Positions 17,081 to 25,966 of a DNA stretch of 64,000 bases are shown here, piece after piece. The number at the start of each line of letters is the position of its first letter. Positions within the stretch are counted from its first letter, which is position 1. Origin of the DNA: Dyella sp. OK004 (GTDB taxonomy: Bacteria; Pseudomonadota; Gammaproteobacteria; Xanthomonadales; Rhodanobacteraceae); the NCBI RefSeq assembly GCF_900114495.1, contig NZ_FOZI01000002.1:310001-374000 (forward strand), given 5' to 3'. The position numbers were made by a program, and so were the translations under genes. Under the pieces are notes generated by a model. That model made no database searches, was not told where the DNA came from, and saw nothing but the letters and a program-made list of their open reading frames with translations.

Positions 17081-17315
17081 GTCTGACACTGGAAAAGGCG
17101 CAGCTACAGAGCGCACCGCCTGCTCTTCAGGCCATTTCTCTTTGGTTACTTTCTCTTTGGGCCAGCAAAGAGAAAGTGACCCGGACCGCGGCAGCGGTTC
17201 GGAAGCCCGCGGCAGGCGAGCCAGGGCACGCAGACGCTAAAACCGAGCGATAAGGCACTGGATGACCAGCTTCGCTGTTGTGAAGCGCCTCCGGCCTGCG
17301 CCGGAATGACGAAGT
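17081..17315 (+). repeat. Dispersed hairpin repeat, copy C
   Basis: Full-length copy, very similar to copy B: leading TCTGACACTGGAAAAGGCGC, the GGTTACTTTCTCTTTG / CAAAGAGAAAGTGACC hairpin, the CCGCGGCAGCGGTTCGG block and a CTGCGCCGGAATGACGA end. Similarity between B and C over most of their length argues for recent copying or conversion. Confidence 0.8.
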
Positions 17316-17403
17316 AGAGGCGATGCCCCCCTTGCGATCGAAGGGAGTCCCCAAGCAGGGGGAGGGGCATATCGATACAGAATCAGTGCTTTTGAGCAGG
17401 CGA

Positions 17404-17568
17404 TCAGCGATAGCGCCAATGCCCCTCCACCCACACATGCGGCGGCCCCCAATAACCGGGCACCCAGACACCGCCGTGGCGCGGCGCCACCACGACACAA
17501 CCGCTCAGCGACAGGCAGGCAACGACAGATGCGGCGGCTAACAGGAAAACGGTTCTGAGGCGTGACAT
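17404..17568 (-). CDS. Small lipoprotein with WxxGxW repeats (54 aa)
   Basis: A 54-residue protein that is easily missed. The first 24 residues form a lipoprotein signal: MSRLRTVFLL, then Ala/Ser/Val, then LSGC as lipobox. The mature part is only about 31 residues and carries two WxxGxW-type repeats, WVPGYW and WVEGHW, ending RYR. This repeat (YXWXXGHW / WXXGXW family) occurs in small exported proteins of proteobacteria; its function is unknown. The ATG has a GGAG ribosome site 8 bp upstream. Overlapping longer open frames in this stretch lack such features. Confidence 0.8.
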   Translation of the reverse strand: MSRLRTVFLLAAASVVACLSLSGCVVVAPRHGGVWVPGYWGPPHVWVEGHWRYR

Positions 17569-17675
17569 GGGGACGCTCCAAAGTGGGGAGGTGTCCCGAA
17601 AAACGCCGCATCACGCAGCGCGCTGACGTCGCAAATAAGTACGGATGCTTGGCGTTCAGCCGCTGATTCCAGCGG

Positions 17676-19037
17676 TCAACCCCGTGCCAACCGCTCGACC
17701 ACCGCGCGATAGCGCGCGGCGATACCAGCTTCGTCGTGATGATGGAAATCACGCACCACCCAGCGCCCGCCGCACATCACGTGACGCACCAGCGGCGTAT
17801 TGCCGGCAAACAGAAAACTATCGATCAGCGAGCGAGCGTCGCGCGCGGCCAGCAGCGGCGACTCGTCGTCCAGCACCAGCAGATCTGCGCGCGCGGCCGT
17901 GCGCAGCTCGCCCACCGGCAGCGCAGCCGCCTGCGCACCGCCACGCAGGGCGGCGCGCCATAGCGTTTCGCCGACGCTGTCGCCTTCGCGGCGCGCGGCG
18001 ATGTTGCGATGACGCGTGGACAAACGCTGGCCGTACTCCAGCCAGCGCAACTCTTCCACCGGCGAAATCGAGATATGCGAATCGGAACCGATGCCCAGCG
18101 TGCCGTGCGCATCGAGATAGTCGGCCAGCGGGAACAGACCATCGCCGAGATTCGCTTCGGTGGTTGGACACAAACCGGCGATAGCGTCACTGCGCGCCAG
18201 CCGCGAGGTTTCGTGGCCGGTCAGATGTGTGGCATGCACCAAGGTCCAGCGCCCGTTCACCTCGGCATGATCCAGCAGCCATTCGACCGGGCGCGCGCCG
18301 CGCGTGGCGAGGCAGTCCTGCACTTCGCCAATCTGTTCCGCGATATGGATATGGATGGGTACATCCTTCGCCGCGGTGGTCGCCAGCAGGCTACGCATCG
18401 CTTCTTCCGGCACGGCGCGCAGTGAATGCAGGGCGATGCCGACGCGAAGGTCGTCGCGCTCATGACTGCGCAGGATTTCCAGCAGGCGCACATAGGCCGA
18501 GAGGTCGTGACCGAAGCGGCGCTGGCGCGCCGTGAGCGGGCGTCCATCAAAACCGCCGGTCATATACAGCACCGGCAGCAGGGTCAGCGCGATGCCGGCT
18601 TCGCGCGCGGCCTCGATCAACGCCAGCGACATCGCCTCCGGCTGCGCGTATGGGGTGCCGTCGGGTTGGTGATGCAGATAGTGGAATTCGCAGACCTGGG
18701 TATAACCAGCCTTGAGCATCTCGACATACAGTTGCGCGGCGATCGCCTTCAATTCGTCGGGCCCGACCTTGGCGGCGAACGCATACATGGTTTCGCGCCA
18801 GGTCCAGAAGCTGTCGTCGCTCTTGCCCTTGCGCTCGGCGAGGCCGGCCATGGCGCGCTGGAAGGCGTGTGAATGCAGGTTGGGCATACCCGGTAGCACC
18901 CAGGCGCCCAGCCGCTCCGCACTGCCTATCGATGGCGCCACATGCCCGCTCGCATCGACGGCAAAAGCGCCGTCGGCGCTCCATCCCTCGCCCAGCCAAA
19001 GCTGGTCGGCGCTGTAGGTGCGGGTGGTGTCGCTCAT
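17676..19037 (-). CDS. hutF: Formimidoylglutamate deiminase
   Basis: Amidohydrolase-superfamily enzyme of histidine degradation that converts N-formimino-L-glutamate to N-formyl-L-glutamate and ammonia; 453 residues, normal for HutF. Metal ligands are visible as NLHSHAFQRAM, HIHIAEQ (about residue 235) and GIGSDSHIS; the FHYLHHQPDGTPY segment is also characteristic. The ATG at 19037 has a GGGAG site; the frame stays open upstream without a better start. It is divergent from the operon that carries hutI. Its presence shows that the organism uses the five-step HutF/HutG route. hutH, hutU and hutG are not in this window. Confidence 0.92.
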   Translation of the reverse strand: MSDTTRTYSADQLWLGEGWSADGAFAVDASGHVAPSIGSAERLGAWVLPGMPNLHSHAFQRAMAGLAERKGKSDDSFWTWRETMYAFAAKVGPDELKAIAAQLYVEMLKAGYTQVCEFHYLHHQPDGTPYAQPEAMSLALIEAAREAGIALTLLPVLYMTGGFDGRPLTARQRRFGHDLSAYVRLLEILRSHERDDLRVGIALHSLRAVPEEAMRSLLATTAAKDVPIHIHIAEQIGEVQDCLATRGARPVEWLLDHAEVNGRWTLVHATHLTGHETSRLARSDAIAGLCPTTEANLGDGLFPLADYLDAHGTLGIGSDSHISISPVEELRWLEYGQRLSTRHRNIAARREGDSVGETLWRAALRGGAQAAALPVGELRTAARADLLVLDDESPLLAARDARSLIDSFLFAGNTPLVRHVMCGGRWVVRDFHHHDEAGIAARYRAVVERLARG

Positions 19038-19117
19038 CGTGTGGCTCCCATGCGAATGGCGGGAGTGTAGCCGGGGTGGATGACCGCGAGGTTCATCGGG
19101 CATCGACTTCGCTACGG

Positions 19118-19123
19118 CATAAT
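19118..19123 (+). promoter_or_regulatory. Possible -10 element of a leaderless transcript
   Basis: CATAAT lies 6 bp before the ATG of the GNAT-nitrilase gene, so transcription could start at the ATG itself. No ribosome site precedes that ATG. No convincing -35 is seen. Confidence 0.35.
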
Positions 19124-19129
19124 GCCGGG

Positions 19130-20704
19130 ATGGCCAAGAAGACCAACGAGCACACCCCCAAGCTGCTGGTGCGCCAGGCGACACCTGCCGACGTACCGGC
19201 CCTGGTCGACCTCACCGCCCGTGTGTACACGCCCGAGTGGGGCCATGGGGCGGAAATGCTGCGCTCCCAGCAGACACACTTCCCCGAAGGCCAGTTCGTG
19301 GTCGAGTACGAGGGCCGGATCGTCGGCTACTGCGCCACTTTCCGCATCGACGAAGCCACTGCGCTGGCGCCGCACACCTGGATGCAGATCACCGGCGGCG
19401 GCATGGCCTCGCGCCACAAGCCGGATGGCAATTGGCTGTACGGCATGGAAGTGGTGGTGCACCCGGACTATCGCGGCATGCGCATCGGTCAGCGCCTGTA
19501 TCACGCGCGCAAGCGGCTATGCAGCGACCTGAAGCTGCGCGGCATCGTGTTCGGCGGACGCATCCCGGGCCTGGCCAAGAACATGCAGCGCTACGGCAGC
19601 GCCGAGGCCTACGTGCAGGCCGTGGTGGAAGGCAAGCGGCGCGACCTCACGTTGAGCTTCCAGCTGAGTAACGATTTCGAGGTGATCGGCGTGCTCCGCG
19701 GCTACGTGCCGTCGGACTACGAGTCGCTCGGCTATGCGGCGCACCTGGTGTGGCGCAACCCGCGGCTGCTCAACCAGCCGGACATTCCTTCCATCCCGAC
19801 ACCGCAGCGCCTGCCCGATTCGGTGCGCGTGGCATCCGTGCAATACCTGCAGCGCCGGATCAAATCGTTCGACGAGTTCGCCACGCAGGTGGAGTACTTC
19901 ACCGATATCGCGGCGGATTACAGCGCGGACTTCGTGACCTTTCCGGAACTGATCACGCTGCAATTGCTCTCGATAGAAAACGCAGAGCTGTCGCCGGTGG
20001 AATCCATCCGCAAGCTCAGCCAGTACACGCCGCAGGTGAAGGAACTCTTCAGCCGGCTGGCGGTGCATTACAACATCAACATCATTGCGGGCTCGCACCC
20101 CACCGAGCAGATCAACGGCGATATCCATAACGTCTGCTATGTGTGCCTGCGCGATGGCTCGATCCACGAGCGCGAAAAACTCCACCCCACGCCGAGCGAG
20201 CGCACGGTGTGGAACATTATCGGCGGCGACAGTGCGGCGACCGTGCAGACTGACTGCGGACCGATCGGCGTGATGATCTGCTACGACTCCGAGTTCCCCG
20301 AAGTCGCGCGTCACCTCACCGACCAGGGTGCGCTGATTCTGTTCGTGCCGTTCTGCACCGATGTGCGCGAAGGTTATCTGCGCGTGCGCTATTGCTCGCA
20401 GGCGCGCGCCATCGAAAACCAGTGCTATGTGGTGTTGTCCGGCAATGTCGGCAATCTGCCGGGCGTGAACAACTTCGACATCCAGTACGGCCAGAGCTGC
20501 ATTCTCACCCCGAGCGATTTCCCGTTCGCGCGCGACGGCATCGCGGCAGATTCGCAGCCGAACATTGAGACCGTGCTGTTTGCCGACCTGCGCCTGGAGA
20601 GCCTCGCCCGCGCGCGTAACGCGGGCGCGGTGCAGAACCTGAAAGATCGCCGTTTCGACCTGTACGAAACCCGTTGGACGTCCAAGCGTGACGGCCAGTC
20701 ATGA
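19130..20704 (+). CDS. GNAT acetyltransferase - carbon-nitrogen hydrolase (nitrilase) fusion
   Basis: A 524-residue two-domain enzyme. The first 200 residues are a GNAT N-acetyltransferase (MEVVVHPDYRGMRIGQRLY is the acetyl-CoA loop). From about residue 235 there is a nitrilase-superfamily domain with the full Glu-Lys-Cys triad: FVTFPELI, HEREKLHPTPSE and GVMICYDSEFPE (Cys about 384). Such fusions are widespread but poorly characterised, and the substrate is unknown. It heads an operon with overlapping ATGA junctions to a chloride antiporter gene and then hutI, and is divergent from hutF, so a role linked to histidine or amide catabolism is possible but unproven. A -10-like CATAAT directly before the ATG hints at a leaderless mRNA. 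Confidence 0.9.
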   Translation: MAKKTNEHTPKLLVRQATPADVPALVDLTARVYTPEWGHGAEMLRSQQTHFPEGQFVVEYEGRIVGYCATFRIDEATALAPHTWMQITGGGMASRHKPDGNWLYGMEVVVHPDYRGMRIGQRLYHARKRLCSDLKLRGIVFGGRIPGLAKNMQRYGSAEAYVQAVVEGKRRDLTLSFQLSNDFEVIGVLRGYVPSDYESLGYAAHLVWRNPRLLNQPDIPSIPTPQRLPDSVRVASVQYLQRRIKSFDEFATQVEYFTDIAADYSADFVTFPELITLQLLSIENAELSPVESIRKLSQYTPQVKELFSRLAVHYNINIIAGSHPTEQINGDIHNVCYVCLRDGSIHEREKLHPTPSERTVWNIIGGDSAATVQTDCGPIGVMICYDSEFPEVARHLTDQGALILFVPFCTDVREGYLRVRYCSQARAIENQCYVVLSGNVGNLPGVNNFDIQYGQSCILTPSDFPFARDGIAADSQPNIETVLFADLRLESLARARNAGAVQNLKDRRFDLYETRWTSKRDGQS

Positions 20705-22152
20705 GCGAGCCGGACGACGCTCGCGATACCTCGCCCGAACCGCGCGGACGCTTTCAACGACTGGCCGATTCCGAACTGTTCTCGCCGGTGCAATGGCGCC
20801 GCCGTGTGCTGTTCTGGAGCGGCGCAGTCCTGGTCGGCCTAGCCGCGGTCGGCTTCGCGCAGGCCGCCGACTTTGTGTTCGGACTGTTTCATGCAGTGGT
20901 AACGCATAGCCGCTGGTGGGCGTTTGTGATCACGCCGCTGATGTTCGCCCTGCTCGCCTGGTTGACCCAGGGTGCGCTCAAGCCCACGCGTGGCTCGGGT
21001 ATTCCGCAGGCGATCGCTGCGCTGAAAGTGGAAGACGAAGGTTTTCGTCAGAGCCTTCTGTCGTTGCGTGTTGCGATTGGCAAGATGACGCTGACACTGG
21101 CCGCGTTGCTTGGCGGTGCATCGGTAGGACGCGAAGGCCCCACGGTGCATGTGGGTGCTGGCCTGCTGTATTCGCTTGGCCGTCGTTTCGGTTTCGCCGA
21201 TTCGGCGGCAGCGGGTCGCTTCATTCTCGCCGGCTCCGCCGCCGGCCTTGCAGCCGCGTTCAATACGCCGCTGGCTGGGGTAGTGTTCGCCATCGAGGAA
21301 ATGAGCGGCGCCTTCGAGCATCGCATGAGCGGCATCCTGCTGACGGCGGTGATCATCGCTGGTGTGGTGTCGCTCGGCATTCTCGGCAACTACGCCTATT
21401 TCGGACGCATGGACATCGGCCTGCCGCTGGGAAAGGCATGGTGGGCGGTGCTCGCCACCGGCCTGATCTGCGGCCTGGCGGGCGGACTGTTTGCGCGCCT
21501 GATCCTGCCGCATGACCACGGCGTGCGCGGCTTTATCGGCCGCCTGCGCGGACGCCAGCCGGTGATCTTCGCCGCCTGTTGTGGCCTGGCATTGGTACTG
21601 CTGAGCCAGCTCACGCATACCGGTCTGTATGGCACGGGCTACGCGCAGGCCAGGGCGATTCTCGAAGGACACACCGACACCACGGTTGGTTTCGGCGTGC
21701 TCAAGTTCTTCGGCAATATCGCCTCGTTCTGGGCCGGCATTCCGGGCGGTATCTTCTCGCCCGCGCTGGCGGTCGGCGCCGGGCTCGGCAACAACATCAG
21801 CGCACTGGTGCCTGGCGCCGATGCTTCCGCGGTCGTGCTGCTGGCGATGGCGGCGTATCTCTCCGGCGTCACGCAGGCACCGCTCACCGCCACGGTGATC
21901 TCGATGGAACTCACCGCCAACCAGCAGATGGCGATACCGATCATGGCCACGTGCCTGTTAGCGCGCGCGGCCTCCTCCTTGCTGTGCCGCAAACCGGTAT
22001 ATCGCGCCCTGGCGGACCGGCTGATCGAGAGCTACGAGCAGGAAGTCGCGCAGCGCAAGGCGCAAGAAGACAACGAGAGCGAGGCCGACGCGGAGACCAT
22101 CGTGGAAGATCCGGCTACGCCCATCCCACCCGAATCACGCGAGCCGACATGA
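20701..22152 (+). CDS. CLC-family chloride/proton antiporter
   Basis: A 483-residue inner-membrane CLC protein. The signature anion-pathway motifs are present: GSGIP (about residue 99), [10 protein letters not shown] (about 142, with the external gating Glu) and [12 protein letters not shown]. The internal proton Glu of transporter-type CLCs is also present in FAIEEMSG, which favours Cl-/H+ exchange over a channel. There is no C-terminal CBS pair; the tail is short and acidic. The gene overlaps both neighbours by 4 bp (ATGA), so it is tightly co-translated with the nitrilase fusion and hutI, an unusual partnership. It might balance charge or pH during ammonia-releasing catabolism, but that is only a guess. 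Confidence 0.92.
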   Translation: MSEPDDARDTSPEPRGRFQRLADSELFSPVQWRRRVLFWSGAVLVGLAAVGFAQAADFVFGLFHAVVTHSRWWAFVITPLMFALLAWLTQGALKPTRGSGIPQAIAALKVEDEGFRQSLLSLRVAIGKMTLTLAALLGGASVGREGPTVHVGAGLLYSLGRRFGFADSAAAGRFILAGSAAGLAAAFNTPLAGVVFAIEEMSGAFEHRMSGILLTAVIIAGVVSLGILGNYAYFGRMDIGLPLGKAWWAVLATGLICGLAGGLFARLILPHDHGVRGFIGRLRGRQPVIFAACCGLALVLLSQLTHTGLYGTGYAQARAILEGHTDTTVGFGVLKFFGNIASFWAGIPGGIFSPALAVGAGLGNNISALVPGADASAVVLLAMAAYLSGVTQAPLTATVISMELTANQQMAIPIMATCLLARAASSLLCRKPVYRALADRLIESYEQEVAQRKAQEDNESEADAETIVEDPATPIPPESREPT

Positions 22153-23381
22153 GCACCACTTCCTGGGACCGTCTGTTGATCGACGCCACGCTGGCGACCT
22201 TTACCGGCGACGAGCCTTACGGCCTGATAGCGAATGGCGCCATCGCATTGCACGAAGGCCGCATTGCCTGGGTCGGGCGCCGCAGCGATCTGCCGGCCAA
22301 CGCGGAACGCGACGCTGGCATCGTCGAGCGTGTCGGCGGCGCGCTGATCACACCTGGCCTGATCGACTGCCACACCCATCTGGTCTTCGGCGGCGACCGC
22401 GCTCATGAATTCGATCTGCGCCTCAATGGCGCCAGCTACGAAGCGATCGCGCGGGCAGGCGGTGGCATTGTCTCGACCGTCAAAGCCACGCGTGCCGCAA
22501 GCGAAGACGAGCTGCTGGCGCAATCGCTTCCGCGCGCGCGTGCTCTGCTCGCCGATGGGGTGACGACGGTCGAAATCAAATCCGGTTATGGCCTGAACCT
22601 CGAAAGCGAACGCCGCATGCTGCGCGTGGCACGACGTATCGGCGAAACGCTGGGCGTCACCGTACGCACCACATTTCTTGGCCTGCATGCCTTGCCACCG
22701 GAATACAAGGAACGCCGCGACGATTACGTCGCCCTGATCTGCGACGAGGTGCTGCCCGCTCTCGCTGCCGAGGACCTCGTCGATGCCGTAGATGCCTTCT
22801 GCGAAAACATCGGTTTTGCGCCGGCGGAAACACGACGTGTGTTTGAGTGCGCGCGATCGCTCGGCCTGCCGGTGAAACTTCATGCGGAGCAGCTTTCCGA
22901 TCTGGAGGGTGCCGCCCTGGTCGCCGAATACGGCGGTTTGTCGGCCGACCACCTGGAGTACCTGAGCGAATCCAGCATCCGCGCCATGGCCGCGGCAGGC
23001 ACAACGGCCGTGCTATTGCCCGGTGCGTTCTACGCACTGCGCGAAACGAAACTGCCGCCCATCGCCAGCCTGCGCGAGCACGGCGTCGCCATGGCCATCG
23101 CCACCGATTGCAATCCGGGCACATCGCCCTTGCTGTCGCTGCGCCTCGCCGCTGGCATGGCTTGCACCTTGTTCCGACTTACGCCGGAAGAAGCCTTGCG
23201 TGGTGTTACTCACCATGCGGCAGGAGCATTGGGCCTGAGTGATCGGGGCACGCTGGCCGCGGGGCAGCGCGCGGATCTCGTCGTATGGAATGTGGATCAG
23301 CCAGCAGAGCTTTGCTATTGGATCGGTGGTGATCTCGTCCACACCATTTATGTCGCGGGCCATCCCATCGACCGCCGCTAA
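22149..23381 (+). CDS. hutI: Imidazolonepropionase
   Basis: Third enzyme of histidine degradation, opening the ring of 4-imidazolone-5-propionate to give N-formimino-L-glutamate, the substrate of the divergent hutF product. The protein has 410 residues, the usual HutI length. The amidohydrolase HxH metal site is in [19 protein letters not shown]; further ligands are in [14 protein letters not shown] and [12 protein letters not shown]. The ATG overlaps the CLC gene stop (ATGA); the frame is open upstream but this start gives the family N-terminus. It is the last gene of the operon; no terminator is clear after it. Confidence 0.95.
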   Translation: MSTTSWDRLLIDATLATFTGDEPYGLIANGAIALHEGRIAWVGRRSDLPANAERDAGIVERVGGALITPGLIDCHTHLVFGGDRAHEFDLRLNGASYEAIARAGGGIVSTVKATRAASEDELLAQSLPRARALLADGVTTVEIKSGYGLNLESERRMLRVARRIGETLGVTVRTTFLGLHALPPEYKERRDDYVALICDEVLPALAAEDLVDAVDAFCENIGFAPAETRRVFECARSLGLPVKLHAEQLSDLEGAALVAEYGGLSADHLEYLSESSIRAMAAAGTTAVLLPGAFYALRETKLPPIASLREHGVAMAIATDCNPGTSPLLSLRLAAGMACTLFRLTPEEALRGVTHHAAGALGLSDRGTLAAGQRADLVVWNVDQPAELCYWIGGDLVHTIYVAGHPIDRR

Positions 23382-23424
23382 GCCATCTATGGGCGTCATC
23401 TAAGCCCTTGGTTTACTAGATAGT

Positions 23425-23440
23425 TTCGGAACATTCCGAA
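23425..23440. promoter_or_regulatory. Palindrome TTCGGAACATTCCGAA, putative operator
   Basis: Perfect 7+7 inverted repeat around CA, in the 253-bp gap upstream of the 765-residue protein gene, about 195 bp before its start. The rest of the gap holds a small hairpin near 23592-23616 and no gene that I can see. Regulator unknown. Confidence 0.4.
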
Positions 23441-23634
23441 GGACAATGCAAATACCATGCTCCGACTGGGCTCGCCGCGGAGCATCGCAGGCATCCTTTC
23501 AAGCATCGCACGCCAACACAGCGACTTCGGCCATGGCTGCCATCGGTCGCGCGGCGTGCTAACGCTTCCCGCACAACACGCCCATTCGAATCACCCTGCC
23601 CCTTTGCGGGGTGGTGCGTCTTTGAGGAGCGATA

Positions 23635-25932
23635 GTGAGGTTTCAAACATTCCAGCATGGACAAAGCTCGGCACTCTGTCCGCAAGGACGGGAGTCCAGG
23701 CATGGTCGCGACTCGAGCATTCTGGTGCGCGGCCTCCTATCGAGCGTGAACTGGCGCGCTCTCCGCTCGGCGATTTTCTTTAGCCTGTTTCTTGCCGCTT
23801 GCGCGTATCGGCCTGATGGCGCCGACAAAACCGACCAAACACCGGTGCGACAGATTGCACGCTCGACGGAGCGAGCCAGCGAGTCGGTGGAGCCATCATC
23901 ATCGAACGATGTCTCACCTCCCCCCCCGTATGCGACGCAGGCAAAACGACATGCGGCATCGAAGCATGATGCGCCAGGCAAACAATCAGCAGAGCATACC
24001 GTCGGTTTTCTGTCCGGCAGCGATCCTGCCGATGATCTTTCTAAGTCGGACTCATCGGCCGAAGGCGCCGCCGAATCTGGAAACGAAACAGCGAACGTTT
24101 TGCCACCACCATCCATGGATTTCACGACGGCGGCGGGAACACTAGACAGAGCGGGAGAAATACCCCTCTCTCCCGCACAGCCGACGAGTTTCGCCGTCAA
24201 GCTTTGGCATGACGCCATCGTATGGGGCAAATCATTTGTCCTTTGGCTGATCCCGCTTTTGCTGACTTTGCTCGTCATACTCCTGCTGCGATGGATGACA
24301 CGCCGTCGCAACCGACAACACACCGTCGTTTCGCACCACCGTATGCCGAAGATCACACTCGCGACTGCGGTGAATGAAGAGACACCGGCACCTATCGCTG
24401 CATCCATACCCGTGGCCGCCGTCGTGCCAGTCGCTGCGCCTAAGAGCGAATCTCAACCCTTATTGGCCTGGTCGAATGAAAAGCAGAATTTTGATCAGTG
24501 GCACGGCTGGTACTTCATCACCGCGGGTGATGTCTCGCCTTCGCTGATTCCGTTCGTTTTGAAATATGGCGAGACTAAAACCATCCGCACGGTTTGGGAG
24601 GAGCGGCCTGGCGTGCTATCCCAGAGCATGGCGGTTGCGCATAAGTCGTTTGACCCATCCCCGCCCGCGATCATGCATCCCGAAGAGCCCGCACCGCCTG
24701 CATCCACCTTGCCAACACCGATCGCCATTGCGATTGAAGAAACAAGGGTGGACACGCTCCTCGACAGGCTTGAGTCCCTGGCTTTGGCTGGCTACGAATC
24801 GCAGCCAGCCTTCTTTATCGAGGGCACCGAATCCTTGCCTGGCATCGCCTGTCCGGCCGCGCTGCCCCAGCCACTACTGGATGAACTGGAAGTCATACTT
24901 CTCGATGCAATGCGGCAGCGCGAACCCCGTGCCGAGTGGTTACTCGTCCAAATACTGATGATGCGCATGGCGTTAGTCAGCAAGGCAGAAGCCGATTCGA
25001 TCTACGCGATGGCTGTTGAGCTGACCCGGCACAGCATGGACCGCACGGAGGGCGACGAAAAGACGCGCTGGCAAGCGCGCTTGATCGATCTCGAACTCGC
25101 CGGCCTTGCCCGCCAGAAAGGCGCCACCCGCCTGCTTGGCCTGCGCAATCTGCAGGCGCGTTATGCCATGGTGATCCAGCACGGCGATGGCGCGGTGCTG
25201 CAAGCCTGGATCGGCGCGCTGCTGTACTGGGCGCAGTGTCAGATCGGCGATGGCGCACTGAGCAAGTACACCGAAACCGAAGCGATATGCCGGCAGCTCG
25301 AAGCGGCACCCGGTTACGCCGATGAGGCGCAACGGCTCCACGTCAAAGTGCTAGTCCAGCGCGCGGCGGTGGAACAAGGCGGCGTTCGTGCCCAAAGTCT
25401 CGACGCCGCACAAGCGCTTATCGACGAGTTGTTCGCGCGCCTGCCCACCGCGGAGATCGCCATCGCCGTAGCGACTACATCACTGGCCAGAGCCATGACG
25501 CTGTCGACCGAGCAGGCCAAGCAAGCGTATTCGCACGCGCTCATGCACGCCTTTCTTGCCGACAGTCATCCGCGCTGGCGGGCAGAGAGCCTGCAATGCC
25601 GGCTCGCCATCCAGCTCGCCTATGAAGCGCTGCCGGACATGCCTGTCCAGGGCCGGGTCGCCCTCGACCTCACCAGCCGTCTCGAAGTTATCTCCGTTGC
25701 CCGGCCGGAGACGCTTCACCGCATGGCGCAGACCTATCTGCGCCATGCGGATTTCGCCCGCGCCTGCCAGCTCTGCGAGGAAGCGTGGCGCAGCGGAACG
25801 CCTGCATCCGCATTGATGGACACCTGGCAGGAAGCTAGCAGGCAGTGGGCGGCGGCATTGCCGCAATCCACCCAGGACAAAGCCTGGCAAGCCAGCGAGC
25901 GACTGCGACGCAACGCCGCCCATAGCCACTGA
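23635..25932 (+). CDS. Unrecognised membrane protein with C-terminal helical repeats (765 aa)
   Basis: I do not recognise this family. The start is a GTG with GAGGAG 6 bp upstream. A hydrophobic stretch at about 42-55 ends in LAAC and could be a lipoprotein signal if an internal GTG is used. Residues 60-180 are Ser/Pro/Asp-rich and probably disordered. One strong membrane helix lies at about 203-222 (VLWLIPLLLTLLVILLLRWM), followed by RRRNR, an Ala/Pro/Val linker, a small domain with WHGWYFITAGDVSPS, and from about 360 a purely helical, TPR-like region to the end. The N-terminal half is less GC-rich than its neighbours. The layout (signal, linker, one helix, helical repeats) recalls FimV in outline only. 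An FkbM methyltransferase gene follows after 34 bp. Confidence 0.75.
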   Translation: MRFQTFQHGQSSALCPQGRESRHGRDSSILVRGLLSSVNWRALRSAIFFSLFLAACAYRPDGADKTDQTPVRQIARSTERASESVEPSSSNDVSPPPPYATQAKRHAASKHDAPGKQSAEHTVGFLSGSDPADDLSKSDSSAEGAAESGNETANVLPPPSMDFTTAAGTLDRAGEIPLSPAQPTSFAVKLWHDAIVWGKSFVLWLIPLLLTLLVILLLRWMTRRRNRQHTVVSHHRMPKITLATAVNEETPAPIAASIPVAAVVPVAAPKSESQPLLAWSNEKQNFDQWHGWYFITAGDVSPSLIPFVLKYGETKTIRTVWEERPGVLSQSMAVAHKSFDPSPPAIMHPEEPAPPASTLPTPIAIAIEETRVDTLLDRLESLALAGYESQPAFFIEGTESLPGIACPAALPQPLLDELEVILLDAMRQREPRAEWLLVQILMMRMALVSKAEADSIYAMAVELTRHSMDRTEGDEKTRWQARLIDLELAGLARQKGATRLLGLRNLQARYAMVIQHGDGAVLQAWIGALLYWAQCQIGDGALSKYTETEAICRQLEAAPGYADEAQRLHVKVLVQRAAVEQGGVRAQSLDAAQALIDELFARLPTAEIAIAVATTSLARAMTLSTEQAKQAYSHALMHAFLADSHPRWRAESLQCRLAIQLAYEALPDMPVQGRVALDLTSRLEVISVARPETLHRMAQTYLRHADFARACQLCEEAWRSGTPASALMDTWQEASRQWAAALPQSTQDKAWQASERLRRNAAHSH

Positions 25933-25966
25933 ACATTTCCAACTTTAGACGACAAGGTTTTTCGCC

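Noticed and set aside
17237-17752. 171-codon minus-strand frame around the small lipoprotein
   Set aside because: Covers repeat copy C and the 3' end of hutF antisense region; the 54-aa lipoprotein in another frame has far better features.
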